Notes under the pieces: generated by a model | The model's database searches: none | Told to the model about the DNA's origin: nothing | The model's input: only the letters and a program-made list of their open reading frames with translations | From: Caballeronia udeis | GTDB lineage: Bacteria > Pseudomonadota > Gammaproteobacteria > Burkholderiales > Burkholderiaceae | Length of the DNA: 64,000 nucleotides | Direction of reading: 5' to 3' | Assembly (NCBI RefSeq): GCF_001544555.2 | Contig: NZ_FCOK02000014.1 | Location: 1 to 64,000, forward strand | Program-made: the position numbers and the translations under genes | Part shown: positions 27,157 through 37,257 of the stretch, piece after piece | Layout of the letters: every line of letters starts with the position of its first letter | Position numbering within the stretch: the stretch's first letter is position 1

Positions 27157-28548
27157 ATGCTGACACTCAACGGACTGCTCGCCCGTCTATTGGATGTCGC
27201 ACTGATCCTCGGCGGTGCGACGCTCGGCTGGACTATCCGCGCCGGCGACCTCATGCCGTCGGCATCGGCAACGGCAGTCGCGGCGTCAACCGTCGCGTTC
27301 TCGGCGGCGATCTCACTCGCGTTGTTTCCCGCTGCGGGCGCATACGAGACCCGACCCGCGAGATCGCTGGCCACCCTCGCCGGACAGATCCTGTTCGCGT
27401 GGCTCGCCACCCAGATCCTCACCTTGCTCGTGATGTTCTCGATCCATCGTGTCGATCTCGTGTCGCGTCTCTGGTTCGGATACTGGAGCGTTGCCACCGC
27501 GGTTGCGTTGATGACGTCACGGCTGGTTGCGCACATCGTGCTTCGCCGAACCCGCTACGCCCGCTCGAACCTGAGACGCGTTGCAATCGTCGGTGCCGGT
27601 GAGCAATGTGCCAGCCTGTTGCGCGGGATAGAAGCAGCGCCTGAGTCGGGTTTCCGTGCGGTCATGATGCTCGACCCCCACGCAACTGGCGATGTGCCGG
27701 ACGCGGCCGTGTCGCGCTATGCATCAACGCAGGCGTTCGTGCAGCGCGTGCGTTCTGAAAACGTTCGCGAACTCTGGCTCGCGCTGCCTTTGTCGGAACA
27801 GCCGCGGATGGCGGCGCTAGTAGATGAGTTCAGGAACGACCTGATCAACATCCGCTTCTTCCCCGATGTGCGCAGCCTCGCGCTGTTCGACGGCGGCGTC
27901 ATCGACCTGCTCGGCGTACCTGCGATCAACCTGGTTGCATCGCCGCTGTCGCCCCTGGCGCTGGCGAGGAAGGACATCTTCGATCGCGCATTCGCCGCAC
28001 TCGCCCTCCTCACGCTGGCCCCGCTGATGCTCGTGATTGCCGCCGCGGTAAAGCTCTCCTCACGTGGACCGGTGCTGTTCACCCAGCTTCGCAAAGGCGC
28101 GGATGGCCAAGTCTTCCGGATCTTCAAATTCCGTTCCATGACCGTGCACGCATCGGAGCTCGGAGTGCTCAGGCAAGCAACCCGTAACGATCCCCGCGTG
28201 ACCCGGGTCGGGGCCTTTCTGCGTCGAACCAGTCTGGACGAATTGCCGCAATTCCTCAACGTGCTGACCGGCGATATGTCCGTTGTCGGTCCGAGACCTC
28301 ACGCGATCGAACATGACGCGCTGTATCAAACGGTGGTTGATGACTACATCCATCGCTACCGCATCAAGCCCGGCATTACCGGCTGGGCACAAGTCAACGG
28401 TTTTCGCGGTGAAACGGATTGCATCGAAAAAATGCAGGGCCGGGTGGACCTCGATCTGTACTACCTGCGCAACTGGTCGTTTGCGCTCGACATGCGAATC
28501 GTCGCCGCGACCGTCATGAAGGGGCTGAAGCATAGCAATGCTTACTGA
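27157..28548 (+). CDS. Undecaprenyl-phosphate sugar phosphotransferase (WcaJ/CpsA-like)
   Basis: Starts EPS repeat-unit assembly by moving a sugar phosphate, probably glucose-1-P, onto undecaprenyl phosphate. It has 463 residues: four N-terminal membrane helices (to about residue 130), a nucleotide-binding-like middle domain, a further hydrophobic segment near 285-305, and the C-terminal bacterial sugar transferase domain with DELPQFLNVLTGDMSVVGPR and KPGITGWAQVNGFRGET. A GGAGG site precedes the start. It is the first gene of the EPS operon. Confidence 0.92.
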   Translation: MLTLNGLLARLLDVALILGGATLGWTIRAGDLMPSASATAVAASTVAFSAAISLALFPAAGAYETRPARSLATLAGQILFAWLATQILTLLVMFSIHRVDLVSRLWFGYWSVATAVALMTSRLVAHIVLRRTRYARSNLRRVAIVGAGEQCASLLRGIEAAPESGFRAVMMLDPHATGDVPDAAVSRYASTQAFVQRVRSENVRELWLALPLSEQPRMAALVDEFRNDLINIRFFPDVRSLALFDGGVIDLLGVPAINLVASPLSPLALARKDIFDRAFAALALLTLAPLMLVIAAAVKLSSRGPVLFTQLRKGADGQVFRIFKFRSMTVHASELGVLRQATRNDPRVTRVGAFLRRTSLDELPQFLNVLTGDMSVVGPRPHAIEHDALYQTVVDDYIHRYRIKPGITGWAQVNGFRGETDCIEKMQGRVDLDLYYLRNWSFALDMRIVAATVMKGLKHSNAY

Positions 28549-28635
28549 CGCCGCCCAAGGAAGTTGTATTCAAGCGCTGGCGCCTCTCATGAACGGAAAC
28601 GCAAGCCATACCCCAATCAATCAAGGAAGGCCCTG

Positions 28636-29784
28636 ATGAACTCATCGATTACCAAACCCCGTACCAGCTTGCGCCGTCTGATCGCCTTGGGCGCTGCCAG
28701 CACGGTATTGTCCGGCTGCGCACTCGCGCCCGGCCTGAACATGAGCTGGAGCGACCCTGGACCGGTCGTGAAGACGGGTGACACGGCGCAGCAGAACGAG
28801 CCGCCGGTTGCCATCAATGAAATCGACGTGGCGCTGCTCAGGCAAATGCGCGAAGCCGAGCGTCTCACATTGCCTTCCGCCGCGTCGCTGATCACCGCCC
28901 CGGCGCCGTACGTGCTCGGCCCGGGCGACGTTCTGAACATCACCGTTTGGGATCATCCCGAGCTTGCCGCCGCGCAAGTCGGAACATCGCAGACGGCAAC
29001 CCGTACGGCCGATCCGGTTGCGGGTTTTGTGATCGACCAGCAAGGCGACCTGATGTTCCCGTATGCCGGGCGCGTCCATGTAGCCGGATTGCGCGCGGAA
29101 GATGCTCAAGCTGTGTTGGCCAAGGCGCTCACCAAGTCGTTCGTCGAACCGCAAGTGACTCTGCGTGTGGCGTCTTATCGCGCGGCCCAGGTTTATGTCG
29201 ACGGTGAGATTCATACGCCGGGACCCCAGTCGATCAACGACATTCCAATGGGCCTTTACGAAGCCATCAGCCGGGCAGGCGGCTTCAGCCCCGCTGCAGA
29301 TCAAAGCAGGATGGTGCTGGTGCGCGAAGGCGTTTCGCATTCCATCAACCTGTCCCAGTTGCTTGAGCGTGGGCAAAACCCGTCGGACATCGTGCTCAGG
29401 AGCGGTGACGTATTGCGCGTTCCGGCGCGCGACGAAAGCGGCGTCTTCGTCATGGGCGAAGTGAACAAGCCATCGACTGCCGTGCCCATGCGTAACGGCA
29501 AGCTGACGCTCGCCGACGCGCTTGCGCAAGCCGGCAGCGTGACCGCGAATTCATCGGACCCGGGTCAGTTGTATGTGATCCGTGGCTCGATCAGCGCAGA
29601 GCCGCAGGTTTTCCATCTCGACGCGAAATCACCTGTTTCGATGGTCCTCGCCAATCAGTTCGACCTGCAGCCACGCGACGTGGTCTACGTCGACAGCGGC
29701 AACCTGGTGCGCTTCAGCCGCATTCTCAGCCTCCTGATGCCGGCGGTGAATGCCGGCCTCACGGCAGCCGTGGTAGCGAAATGA
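28636..29784 (+). CDS. Outer-membrane polysaccharide export lipoprotein (Wza-like)
   Basis: Forms the outer-membrane exit channel for EPS, 382 residues. A lipoprotein signal peptide ends in LSGC with Cys28. The Poly_export domain begins at YVLGPGDVLNITVWDHPE, followed by two SLBB domains and a C-terminal hydrophobic helix (SLLMPAVNAGLTAAVV) suited to the Wza pore. The start at 28636 follows AAGGAAGG. It partners with Wzc downstream. Confidence 0.93.
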   Translation: MNSSITKPRTSLRRLIALGAASTVLSGCALAPGLNMSWSDPGPVVKTGDTAQQNEPPVAINEIDVALLRQMREAERLTLPSAASLITAPAPYVLGPGDVLNITVWDHPELAAAQVGTSQTATRTADPVAGFVIDQQGDLMFPYAGRVHVAGLRAEDAQAVLAKALTKSFVEPQVTLRVASYRAAQVYVDGEIHTPGPQSINDIPMGLYEAISRAGGFSPAADQSRMVLVREGVSHSINLSQLLERGQNPSDIVLRSGDVLRVPARDESGVFVMGEVNKPSTAVPMRNGKLTLADALAQAGSVTANSSDPGQLYVIRGSISAEPQVFHLDAKSPVSMVLANQFDLQPRDVVYVDSGNLVRFSRILSLLMPAVNAGLTAAVVAK

Positions 29785-29818
29785 TGGCCGCAGTAAATCT
29801 CATCCAAGGGTCGGTCAC

Positions 29819-30268
29819 ATGAAAACCCTTCTCGTGTTGTGCATCGGCAATATTTGCAGAAGCCCGATGGCCGAGGCGCTGCTGTCGCGAGCGTTACCCG
29901 CCATGACGGTTCGCTCCGCCGGTCTCGACGCCGTGATTGGCTCGCCCGCCGACCCGACCTCGATCGCCTTGATGGCCGAAGCCGGTCTGGACATCAGCAG
30001 GCATCGTGGACAACAGGTCAACTCCGCGCTGGTGACGGATGCGGACCTGATCCTCGTGATGGACCGGCGGCAGAAGCAAGAGATGCATCGACGTTATCCG
30101 ACGTCGGCGGGAAAGGTGTTCTGTCTCGGAGAGCACGAAGGGACCGACATCCCCGACCCCTACACCCAGGCTCGCGCTTCCTTTGAACACGCGCTCCATC
30201 TGATCGAGCTGGGCGTGAACAACTGGGTGCCCCCGATTCGGGCGCTACAAGAACCAAATAAAGAGTAA
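29819..30268 (+). CDS. Low-molecular-weight protein-tyrosine phosphatase (Wzb-like)
   Basis: Dephosphorylates the tyrosine cluster of Wzc to allow cycles of polymer export, 149 residues. The P-loop CIGNICRS begins at Cys8 (C-x5-R) and the general-acid DP is in DIPDPYTQA. It lies between the Wza- and Wzc-like genes, the standard order of group 1 capsule and EPS loci, with 5 bp to the kinase gene. Confidence 0.94.
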   Translation: MKTLLVLCIGNICRSPMAEALLSRALPAMTVRSAGLDAVIGSPADPTSIALMAEAGLDISRHRGQQVNSALVTDADLILVMDRRQKQEMHRRYPTSAGKVFCLGEHEGTDIPDPYTQARASFEHALHLIELGVNNWVPPIRALQEPNKE

Positions 30269-30273
30269 TCCTG

Positions 30274-32517
30274 ATGAAAACCGAAATTACAAAAACAACG
30301 GCTGCAGTGTCGCCGGTCGAAGAGCTCGACCTTGTTCGCTATCTCGATGTCCTGCTTGCCAACCGCCGTGTGATCGGCGTGGTCACCGCCGTTACGCTCG
30401 CGATTGGCGCGACTTACGCGATCATCACGCCGCCGGTGTACGAAGCCGACATGCTGATCCAGGTCGAAGACAACGGCATGACCGCGAGCAGCCTGCTGGG
30501 TGACGCATCGTCACTCTTCGACGTCAAGACACAGGCCGCAGCCGAACTTGAAATATTGCGCTCGCGCATGGTGGTTGGAAAAGCAGTGGATACGCTGCAA
30601 CTTTACATCGATGCAAAGCCGAAATATCTTCCGGTCATCGGCTCGTGGATCGCCAGCCGCAACAAGCACCTCTCCAACCCGGGCCTCTTCGGCAAGGGTG
30701 GTTACGTGTGGGGTTCGGAGTCGCTGCAACTCGCGACCTTCGACGTCCCCAAGTCAATCGAAGGCGAAAAAATCACACTGACCGTGCTGAGCGGCGGCGC
30801 TTTCCAACTCGATAACCCCGATCTCTCGCAGCCCATCCAGGGTCACGTTGGAACACCTCTGCAGGTCACCCAGGACGTCGGCACGTTCCGCCTGCTGGTC
30901 ACCGAACTGCACGGCAAACCCGGCGCTCAGTTCATCCTCGTGCGCAACTCGCAGCCCAAGACGGTGTCGAGCCTGCAGCAGGACCTGAACATCACGCCGA
31001 AAGGAAAGCAAAGCGGCATTATCGGCGCAACACTCCGTGGTACCGACGCGTCGCTCGCGGCCTCGATCCTGAACCAGATCGGCCAGGAATACGTGACGCA
31101 GAACGTCGAACGCAAGACAGCGGAAGCGCAAAGCTCGCTCTCTTACCTCGAAGGCCAGATGCCGCGCCTCAAGGCGAAGCTGAGCGCCTCGGAAGAGCGC
31201 TACAACGCGCTCCGTAACAAGAGCGGCACGTTCAACCTGAGCCAGGAAGGCACGACATATCTGCAGGAAAGCGTCGCGTCAGAGACCACTCTGCTCGAGT
31301 TGAAACAAAAGCAAGCGGAGTTGATGACCCGCTTTGCTCCCGGTCATCCGGCGTTGCGGGCGCTCGACAAGCAGATCTCTGCCGTGAGTGCGAAAAGCAG
31401 CAGCGTTGCAACACGCATGAAGGCATTGCCGGACATTGAACAGAATTCCTTGCGGCTCATGCGCGATCTTCAAGTCGATAGCGACACCTACGTCAACGTG
31501 GTGAACAACGTCGAGCGCCTCAAGCTGGTGAAAGCCGGCAAGGTCGGAACCGTCCGTCAGATCGACTTCGCCACCATCCCCGAAGAACCGGTCAAACCGC
31601 GTAAAGCGATGGTGCTGGCTCTGGCCGCGATGATCGGACTGATGCTCGGTGTTATTGCCGCGTTTGTTCGCGACAGTCTCTTTGGCGGCCTGACCAATGC
31701 GCACGAAATCGAGCAGCACACCGGCATGAAGGTGTATGGCACGGTGCCGTTCTCGCCGGCGCAACTCACGCACGCCAAGGCCATTCATGCGCGTCTGCCG
31801 GGTTTGCATCTGCTGGCGGCGTCGGGACCCAATGACGCTCCGATCGAAAGCCTCCGCAGTTTCCGGACCGCATTGCAGTTCGGGATGCTTGGCGCCACGA
31901 ATAACCGCGTGGTGATCACCGGCCCGACCGCGTCAATCGGCAAGTCGTTTGTGTCTGCCAATCTCGCAGCCGTGCTCGCGGCCGCCGGAAAGCGTGTCTT
32001 GCTGGTCGACGCAGACTTGCGCAAGGGCTACCTGAACCAATACTTCGGCAAACAACGCACGTCGGGCCTGTCCGATCTCCTGATAGAAACCGCGACCATA
32101 GACGACGTGGTTCATCGCGATGTGACCACCGGACTCGACTTCATCAGCACGGGCGCCTTGCCGCCCAACCCCGCCGCTCTGGTGCAGAGTGAGCGCATGA
32201 CGCATTTGCTGGAACAGCTGAGCGAACGCTATGACCTGGTGATCGTAGATACACCGCCCGTCCTCGCCGTGTCGGACACCGCCAACATAGCCTCGCATTG
32301 CGCAACGGTGTTCCTGGTCGGACGCTTCAAGCACACGACTATTGGTGAGCTGCTTGAAACAACGAAGCAACTCGAGCAGGCGAACGTAGCGGTGAAGGGC
32401 GTGATCTTCAATGGCCTCGATGCCAAGGGTTTGCGTTACGGCTCCAAGTACGGTCAGTACCGCTATGTAGCGTACGAGTACGACAAGCCGGGCAAGGGAA
32501 AGAGGTCGGGAAAATGA
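30274..32517 (+). CDS. Polysaccharide co-polymerase tyrosine autokinase (Wzc-like)
   Basis: Inner-membrane protein controlling EPS chain length and export, 747 residues. A Wzz domain lies between two membrane helices (about 30-52 and about 447-468) with a long coiled-coil periplasmic region. The cytoplasmic BY-kinase domain has Walker A GPTASIGKSF, Walker A' VLLVDADLRKG and Walker B DLVIVDTPPVL. The tail has six tyrosines in RYGSKYGQYRYVAYEYDK. It overlaps the next gene by ATGA. Confidence 0.94.
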   Translation: MKTEITKTTAAVSPVEELDLVRYLDVLLANRRVIGVVTAVTLAIGATYAIITPPVYEADMLIQVEDNGMTASSLLGDASSLFDVKTQAAAELEILRSRMVVGKAVDTLQLYIDAKPKYLPVIGSWIASRNKHLSNPGLFGKGGYVWGSESLQLATFDVPKSIEGEKITLTVLSGGAFQLDNPDLSQPIQGHVGTPLQVTQDVGTFRLLVTELHGKPGAQFILVRNSQPKTVSSLQQDLNITPKGKQSGIIGATLRGTDASLAASILNQIGQEYVTQNVERKTAEAQSSLSYLEGQMPRLKAKLSASEERYNALRNKSGTFNLSQEGTTYLQESVASETTLLELKQKQAELMTRFAPGHPALRALDKQISAVSAKSSSVATRMKALPDIEQNSLRLMRDLQVDSDTYVNVVNNVERLKLVKAGKVGTVRQIDFATIPEEPVKPRKAMVLALAAMIGLMLGVIAAFVRDSLFGGLTNAHEIEQHTGMKVYGTVPFSPAQLTHAKAIHARLPGLHLLAASGPNDAPIESLRSFRTALQFGMLGATNNRVVITGPTASIGKSFVSANLAAVLAAAGKRVLLVDADLRKGYLNQYFGKQRTSGLSDLLIETATIDDVVHRDVTTGLDFISTGALPPNPAALVQSERMTHLLEQLSERYDLVIVDTPPVLAVSDTANIASHCATVFLVGRFKHTTIGELLETTKQLEQANVAVKGVIFNGLDAKGLRYGSKYGQYRYVAYEYDKPGKGKRSGK

Positions 32518-33962
32518 CCGCCAACCTGCTGCAACGCCGCGAACAGGCCTCAGTTCCGATGCTTCTGCTCGCAGCCGCCGCTATCCTGATCGCGATCGTC
32601 GCCTTGTTTCTTGGCAAGATCACCGGCGTGACCGCGATGCTTGCGGCCATCCTTGCGGTGAGCATTCTCGCCATCCGTGCGCGCAATGAATTGCTTCGCC
32701 TGTTCAAGCTCTTCCTGCTCGCCACGTTCTGCGTACTACCGGCCTGGCAGCTTGCCGCCGGCGACGAGATCTATCTCAACCTGCTGCCGCAGGACAGCGC
32801 AGCGGTCATGCTGTGGTTCCTGCTGAGTATCGCCGGGGTCTGGTTTCTCAAGCTGGCGCTGGACGTCGCACAGCGCCGTCTGGTGACGCACGAGCCCGCA
32901 AGCTATGGGCGTACGGGCGTCACGGGATGGGTGTATTTTTTCGCGCTCGCTTCTGTGGCCGCCATCGTATTCATTTATGTGAAGCTGGGTGGCTACGCGA
33001 ACATTGTCGAGCTCTACGACGAAAGACTGCAGAGTTCGGTCACCGGCTACGATCCGCTGGGCGGTCTCGGCATTGTCCAGGCGCTCGCCAACACGGCTCC
33101 CCTGTGGATTTTCGTTTGCCTGACGCTGCGCCCGCGCTGCAGCAAGCTCATGACGGTCTTCGCCTTCACCCAGTTGGGCGTGCTCGGATGGCTGGCGTCG
33201 GGCGTGTTTGGAAATCGCCAGGGCATCATCTTCGTCTACCTCTTTGCCGCGTTGCTTTACCACTTCCTGATTGCACCCGTCAGCCGGCGTGCGGCGAAAA
33301 CCTCGGCTGTGCTGCTGGCGGTAATCGCGTTGGTCCTGATGCCGCTGAAGTTTGGCGTCGACTATTCGGACCTGGGGAAAATCGGCGAACGATTCGCGGA
33401 TCAACGCGCGCTCGAGCTCAGCATGGGACCGGTCAGCTTCTTCCTGTTTCGCGATCTCTCACGCTTTGACGTGCAGGCACAGACGATCGAAACGGTGATG
33501 AAGACCTCCTACGACCTGCCGCTGGGACGAAGCTTTGCCGGTGCCGCGGCATCGATCGTGCCCAAGGTGCTTTGGGATGACCGTCCCGCTACTTTCGCTC
33601 AGGAAAAGAGCGACATTGTGAGCTACGTGCAGTCGTCCGGAGGGGACGAAACCACGCTTTTGTTTGGCATGCCCGGCGAATTTCTCGCCAACTTCGGCTT
33701 GATCGGCTACGTGCTCGCATTCGGAATCCCGGCGGTGCTGCTGGTAGCGGTCAATGCATTAAGCAACTCGCGCAACCGTAAATGGCTGCCGCTGAGAATC
33801 GTCCTGATGCCATTGCCATTTTTATTCTTTCTATTTGATTCCAACGTCATTGCTTATTACGTCGTGCGCTGGATCGTCTTGTTCGCTTTGCCGATGGCCT
33901 TCGTGTTGAGGTTCTCCAAGCCGGGCAACGACACCGTTGCCTCGGGAGGGCGCACATCATGA
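32514..33962 (+). CDS. EPS repeat-unit polymerase or O-antigen-ligase-like membrane protein (Wzy)
   Basis: An integral membrane protein of 482 residues with about ten to twelve hydrophobic helices and a large periplasmic loop (about 285-385). This is the form of Wzy polymerases, which have little sequence conservation. It starts inside the wzc stop codon and ends inside the next glycosyltransferase start (ATGA at both ends). It is the only polymerase candidate of the cluster, so assignment rests on topology and position. Confidence 0.75.
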   Translation: MTANLLQRREQASVPMLLLAAAAILIAIVALFLGKITGVTAMLAAILAVSILAIRARNELLRLFKLFLLATFCVLPAWQLAAGDEIYLNLLPQDSAAVMLWFLLSIAGVWFLKLALDVAQRRLVTHEPASYGRTGVTGWVYFFALASVAAIVFIYVKLGGYANIVELYDERLQSSVTGYDPLGGLGIVQALANTAPLWIFVCLTLRPRCSKLMTVFAFTQLGVLGWLASGVFGNRQGIIFVYLFAALLYHFLIAPVSRRAAKTSAVLLAVIALVLMPLKFGVDYSDLGKIGERFADQRALELSMGPVSFFLFRDLSRFDVQAQTIETVMKTSYDLPLGRSFAGAAASIVPKVLWDDRPATFAQEKSDIVSYVQSSGGDETTLLFGMPGEFLANFGLIGYVLAFGIPAVLLVAVNALSNSRNRKWLPLRIVLMPLPFLFFLFDSNVIAYYVVRWIVLFALPMAFVLRFSKPGNDTVASGGRTS

Positions 33963-35026
33963 AAATCGTTCACGTGGTTGAAACATGGACCGGCGGCATT
34001 GCAACTTACGTTCAATCGCTGGCAATCAGGCAACGTGATCTTGGCCACCACGTAACGCTCCTTTGCGACGTCAGCAAGGTGGATGGGGGCGTGCATATAG
34101 AGGGCGTGGACGTGGTCCATTACCGGTCAAGCCGCAACCCCGTCCGATTCTGGTCGATCTCGCGAAGCCTGCAACGCAGCGTCGCATCGTTGTATGCGGA
34201 TGTTGTCCACTGCCACAGTTCGTTTCCGGGCATGTATGTGCGGATGCGAAACCATGCGGGTGTCAGGATCATCTATACGCCGCATGCCTGGTCATTCCTC
34301 AAGACGGACGTGACGACACCCGCCAAGTGGGGGTATGGTCTCGTCGAACGCGTGCTCGCGCGACGCTGCGACCAGATTCTCTGTATGTCGTTCGATGAAC
34401 TTCGCGCCGCGCGCAGATACCGGATTCCGGCTGAGAAGATCGAGTTCATCTATACAGGCATTGCGCCTGATGATTGTGTCCACGTTGCGAAACAAAGAGA
34501 CGAAACCCATCCAATCAATGTTGGATATTTCGGACGCCTTGATTATCAAAAAGGGTTTGACGTGATTCTTGAAGCATTGCCGCTACTCAATGCAGATCTT
34601 GAACTTCATGCGTTCGGCGCGGCGGTTCGCGGCGGGGTCAACACAGGTTCAGGAACCATTGATGACACCCGCATTACCTATCACGGCTGGCTGAACACTG
34701 CCGGAATCGGACACGCGATGCGGGAGATGGATGTGATCGTGGTGCCCTCGCGCTGGGAGGGGCTTGCGCTTGTCCCTATTGAAGCCATGCGCGCCGGCAA
34801 GGTCATTGTTGTATCTGGAGAAAGCTCGTTGCCCGAGCAGGTGATCCATGGTTACAACGGCGTCATCCTGCGCGAACTGACTGGCCAGTGTCTCGCCGAC
34901 AACCTCAACCGGCTCACGCTGGACGAATGCCTGCGCATGGGCGCCAATGCGCGTCACGTCTTCGAAAGCACGTTCCAGATCGACCGTTTTCTCAACACCA
35001 TGATGAGTTGCTATGAACGCCCCTGA
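33959..35026 (+). CDS. GT4-family glycosyltransferase
   Basis: A GT-B fold transferase of 355 residues adding one sugar of the EPS repeat. The N-terminal acceptor domain begins MKIVHVVETWTGGIATYVQS. The donor domain has the GT4 signature VVPSRWEGLALVPIEAMRAG with its EX7E-type glutamates. It is translationally coupled to the polymerase upstream (ATGA) and overlaps the pyruvyl transferase by 14 bp. Sugar specificity is not readable. Confidence 0.9.
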   Translation: MKIVHVVETWTGGIATYVQSLAIRQRDLGHHVTLLCDVSKVDGGVHIEGVDVVHYRSSRNPVRFWSISRSLQRSVASLYADVVHCHSSFPGMYVRMRNHAGVRIIYTPHAWSFLKTDVTTPAKWGYGLVERVLARRCDQILCMSFDELRAARRYRIPAEKIEFIYTGIAPDDCVHVAKQRDETHPINVGYFGRLDYQKGFDVILEALPLLNADLELHAFGAAVRGGVNTGSGTIDDTRITYHGWLNTAGIGHAMREMDVIVVPSRWEGLALVPIEAMRAGKVIVVSGESSLPEQVIHGYNGVILRELTGQCLADNLNRLTLDECLRMGANARHVFESTFQIDRFLNTMMSCYERP

Positions 35027-36104
35027 ATACTTTCTGCTGCACGCGTATAGCTCGCACAACAGCGGCGACGGACTGCTGGTCAAACTGAGCCTGAAGGCAA
35101 TCCGTGCTGCGGGCGTGACCCGGACGATCACAGTAGTGTGTCTCGACAAGGCCTCGTTTGCCGGCTATCTGGACGACCCGAATATCAAGCTGATCTCGCT
35201 CGGCGAATTCCTGAGGAGCCGGATTTGTCAGGTGTTCTCGCGTCGCAGGACGATCTACTTCGGCGTGGGTGGTGGTTACCTGCGCGCATCGAGCAAGTCG
35301 GAAGGCTGGAAGTCATTGATCGCTCATGGCAGCCAGATCTTCATGTCGAGCCTCGGTGGTCATAGCCGTCGAATCTATTTCCCCCAGAGCGTGGGACCGT
35401 TCGATACACGCCCCGGGAAGATGCTGGCTTCTCTCGTGCGCCGCCATGTTGAACGTATTTTCCTGCGCGACGACAAGAGCGTACTCGAACTGGCGCATCC
35501 GGGTGCGACGCGCACCGGCGACCTTGTGGTGCTGGAGATTGCCAGGGACGTGATGGCGGGTACGGTACGCCGCCCTGTTGCGGTCGATCCGTAGGTCTAC
35601 CTGGTGTTTCGCGACCTGCAGGGAAAGCCGTATCGCAATGCGTATCTGCAGCGCATTCGCGCACTCATGGCGCTTCTTCCCGATGCCAAGCTGGCGGTTC
35701 AGGCGCGCGGCCGCGGCAACAGCGACGACGTGTTCTATCGCGAGCATCTGGGTGTGGACAACGCGGTGCTGCTCAAGGACGTGCTCGCCGAGGGCAACGC
35801 GATAGTTGTTTCTGTGCGGCTGCACGGCAGTCTGGAGAGCATTCTGGCGGGCGTGCCAAGCGTCCATCTGGCGTACGAGCGCAAGGGCCGCGCTGCATTC
35901 GCCGATCTTGGTCTCGATGACTTCGCGTTTCACGCAAGCGACTTCGACCCGCAAGCAGTCGCCGATGCAGTGCGATCGATTGCGCTCGATGAGGAGCAGT
36001 ACTGGACGCGCGTCGAGAGCCGCACGCAACGCGGTCATCAACTTTTTGTGGAGGCTATCAAGCATGAACTGCGAGAGTTCGATCACGCTGATCATGGACG
36101 GTAA
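35013..36104 (+). pseudogene. Polysaccharide pyruvyl transferase interrupted by one amber codon
   Basis: Would add a ketal pyruvate to an EPS sugar. The frame is open from MNAPEYFLLHAYSSHNSGDG to residue 193, meets TAG at 35592-35594, and continues in the same frame for 169 codons to 36104. The second part has conserved family features (QARGRGNSDD, VSVRLHGSLESILAGVP). Total length of 364 codons is normal for the family. No frameshift or deletion is present, so one base change (for example from AAG, CAG or GAG) explains it. It could be an inactivating mutation, a sequencing error or low-level readthrough. A restart at GTG 35604 would lack the N-terminal half. Confidence 0.85.
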
Positions 36105-37257
36105 CTTCCGTCGGGTCGTTAGTGAGGTCGGTAGTGAGATCGTCAGCCCGCATATGGGCCATGTACGTTTTGGCGCGCGCTTTGCGGAATGTTTCGATAA
36201 AGTCGTCATCGGCGCGCGTTCATTTCCTGCCACTGAAGCGGTTGGCGAAAGCGTCGTAGGCGAAGGTGTTTCATTCGTCGACCTGGGTGCCAACCGCGGC
36301 GCGCTGGGGCTCGTCAAGAGCATGCCGCGCTTGCTGATTCGGCTCTACCGGCAAATCTCGGCGGCATCCATCGTGTTGATCCGGTTCCCCGGCAACATCG
36401 CGTCCCTGGCCTTGCTGTTATGCCTGCTTCGCGGCAAGCGCTTCTCGGTCGAAGTGGTCGCCGATCCCACCGATTATTTCAGCGCATCGGCGTCGAAGCA
36501 TCCATTGCGTTCAATTGCGGGATTCGTTCATCGCTGGACCACGCGCTTTGCAGCACGGCATGCGGTGACCGTTCGCTACGTCACGCGTGATTACCTGCAG
36601 GTCCGCTATCCGGCATGGCACCCGGACAAGATGTTCGGATTCAGCGATGTCTATCTGCAGGATGCGTTGTTCCAGACATCCAGCGTACGCGCCGGGCAGC
36701 CCGATGGACACCTGCGAATCATCAACACCGCGATGATGCACAACCACAGCAAGGGTCACCTGGTCTTGCTTGAAGCCATGGCGGAGCTACGTCGGCGCGA
36801 CGTCGGATTTTCGCTGACCTTGATAGGCGATGGCGTTCTGCGTGGTGAGTTGGAAGCGCAGGCGGCAAAGCTGGGGCTCTTCGACAACATACGTTTCCTC
36901 GGCCTCGTCGATGCAAACAGCGTAGCCGCTCATGTCGCACAACATGACCTGTTCGTGTTGCCCTCGTATCAGGAGGGTATGCCCCGTGCGATGCTGGAAG
37001 CCATGGCTGCCGGCACTCCGGTCATCGCATCAAACGTGGGCGGCATTCCAGAGATCTTGGACGAGACGGGCATGGTGTCTCCGGGCGATGTGATCGCGTT
37101 GGCAACGCGCATTGAAACGCTCGCCCGCGACCCGACGCTACTGGCTATTCGCGCTGAAGCTGATCGTGAGGCAGCGCGGCCCTATGGCTACTCTACGCTG
37201 CAATCGCGCTATATCACGTACTGTGCGGCGCTCGCCCGGGCTCATGTCCATGCGTAA
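36064..37257 (+). CDS. GT4-family glycosyltransferase
   Basis: A 397-residue glycosyltransferase. The start at 36064 was chosen because GGAGG precedes it and the first beta strand (ITLIMDGNF) is kept; an open frame further upstream only shadows the pyruvyl transferase. The C-terminal donor-binding domain has SYQEGMPRAMLEAMAAGTP and ASNVGGIPEIL, strong GT4 marks. It overlaps the preceding gene by 41 bp and the flippase by about 14 bp. Confidence 0.88.
   Translation: MNCESSITLIMDGNFRRVVSEVGSEIVSPHMGHVRFGARFAECFDKVVIGARSFPATEAVGESVVGEGVSFVDLGANRGALGLVKSMPRLLIRLYRQISAASIVLIRFPGNIASLALLLCLLRGKRFSVEVVADPTDYFSASASKHPLRSIAGFVHRWTTRFAARHAVTVRYVTRDYLQVRYPAWHPDKMFGFSDVYLQDALFQTSSVRAGQPDGHLRIINTAMMHNHSKGHLVLLEAMAELRRRDVGFSLTLIGDGVLRGELEAQAAKLGLFDNIRFLGLVDANSVAAHVAQHDLFVLPSYQEGMPRAMLEAMAAGTPVIASNVGGIPEILDETGMVSPGDVIALATRIETLARDPTLLAIRAEADREAARPYGYSTLQSRYITYCAALARAHVHA

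Noticed and set aside
35592..35594. Amber codon read as a pyrrolysine or other recoded site
   Set aside because: No recoding machinery or stimulatory structure is seen, and pyruvyl transferases are not known to be recoded; a nonsense mutation or sequence error is simpler.
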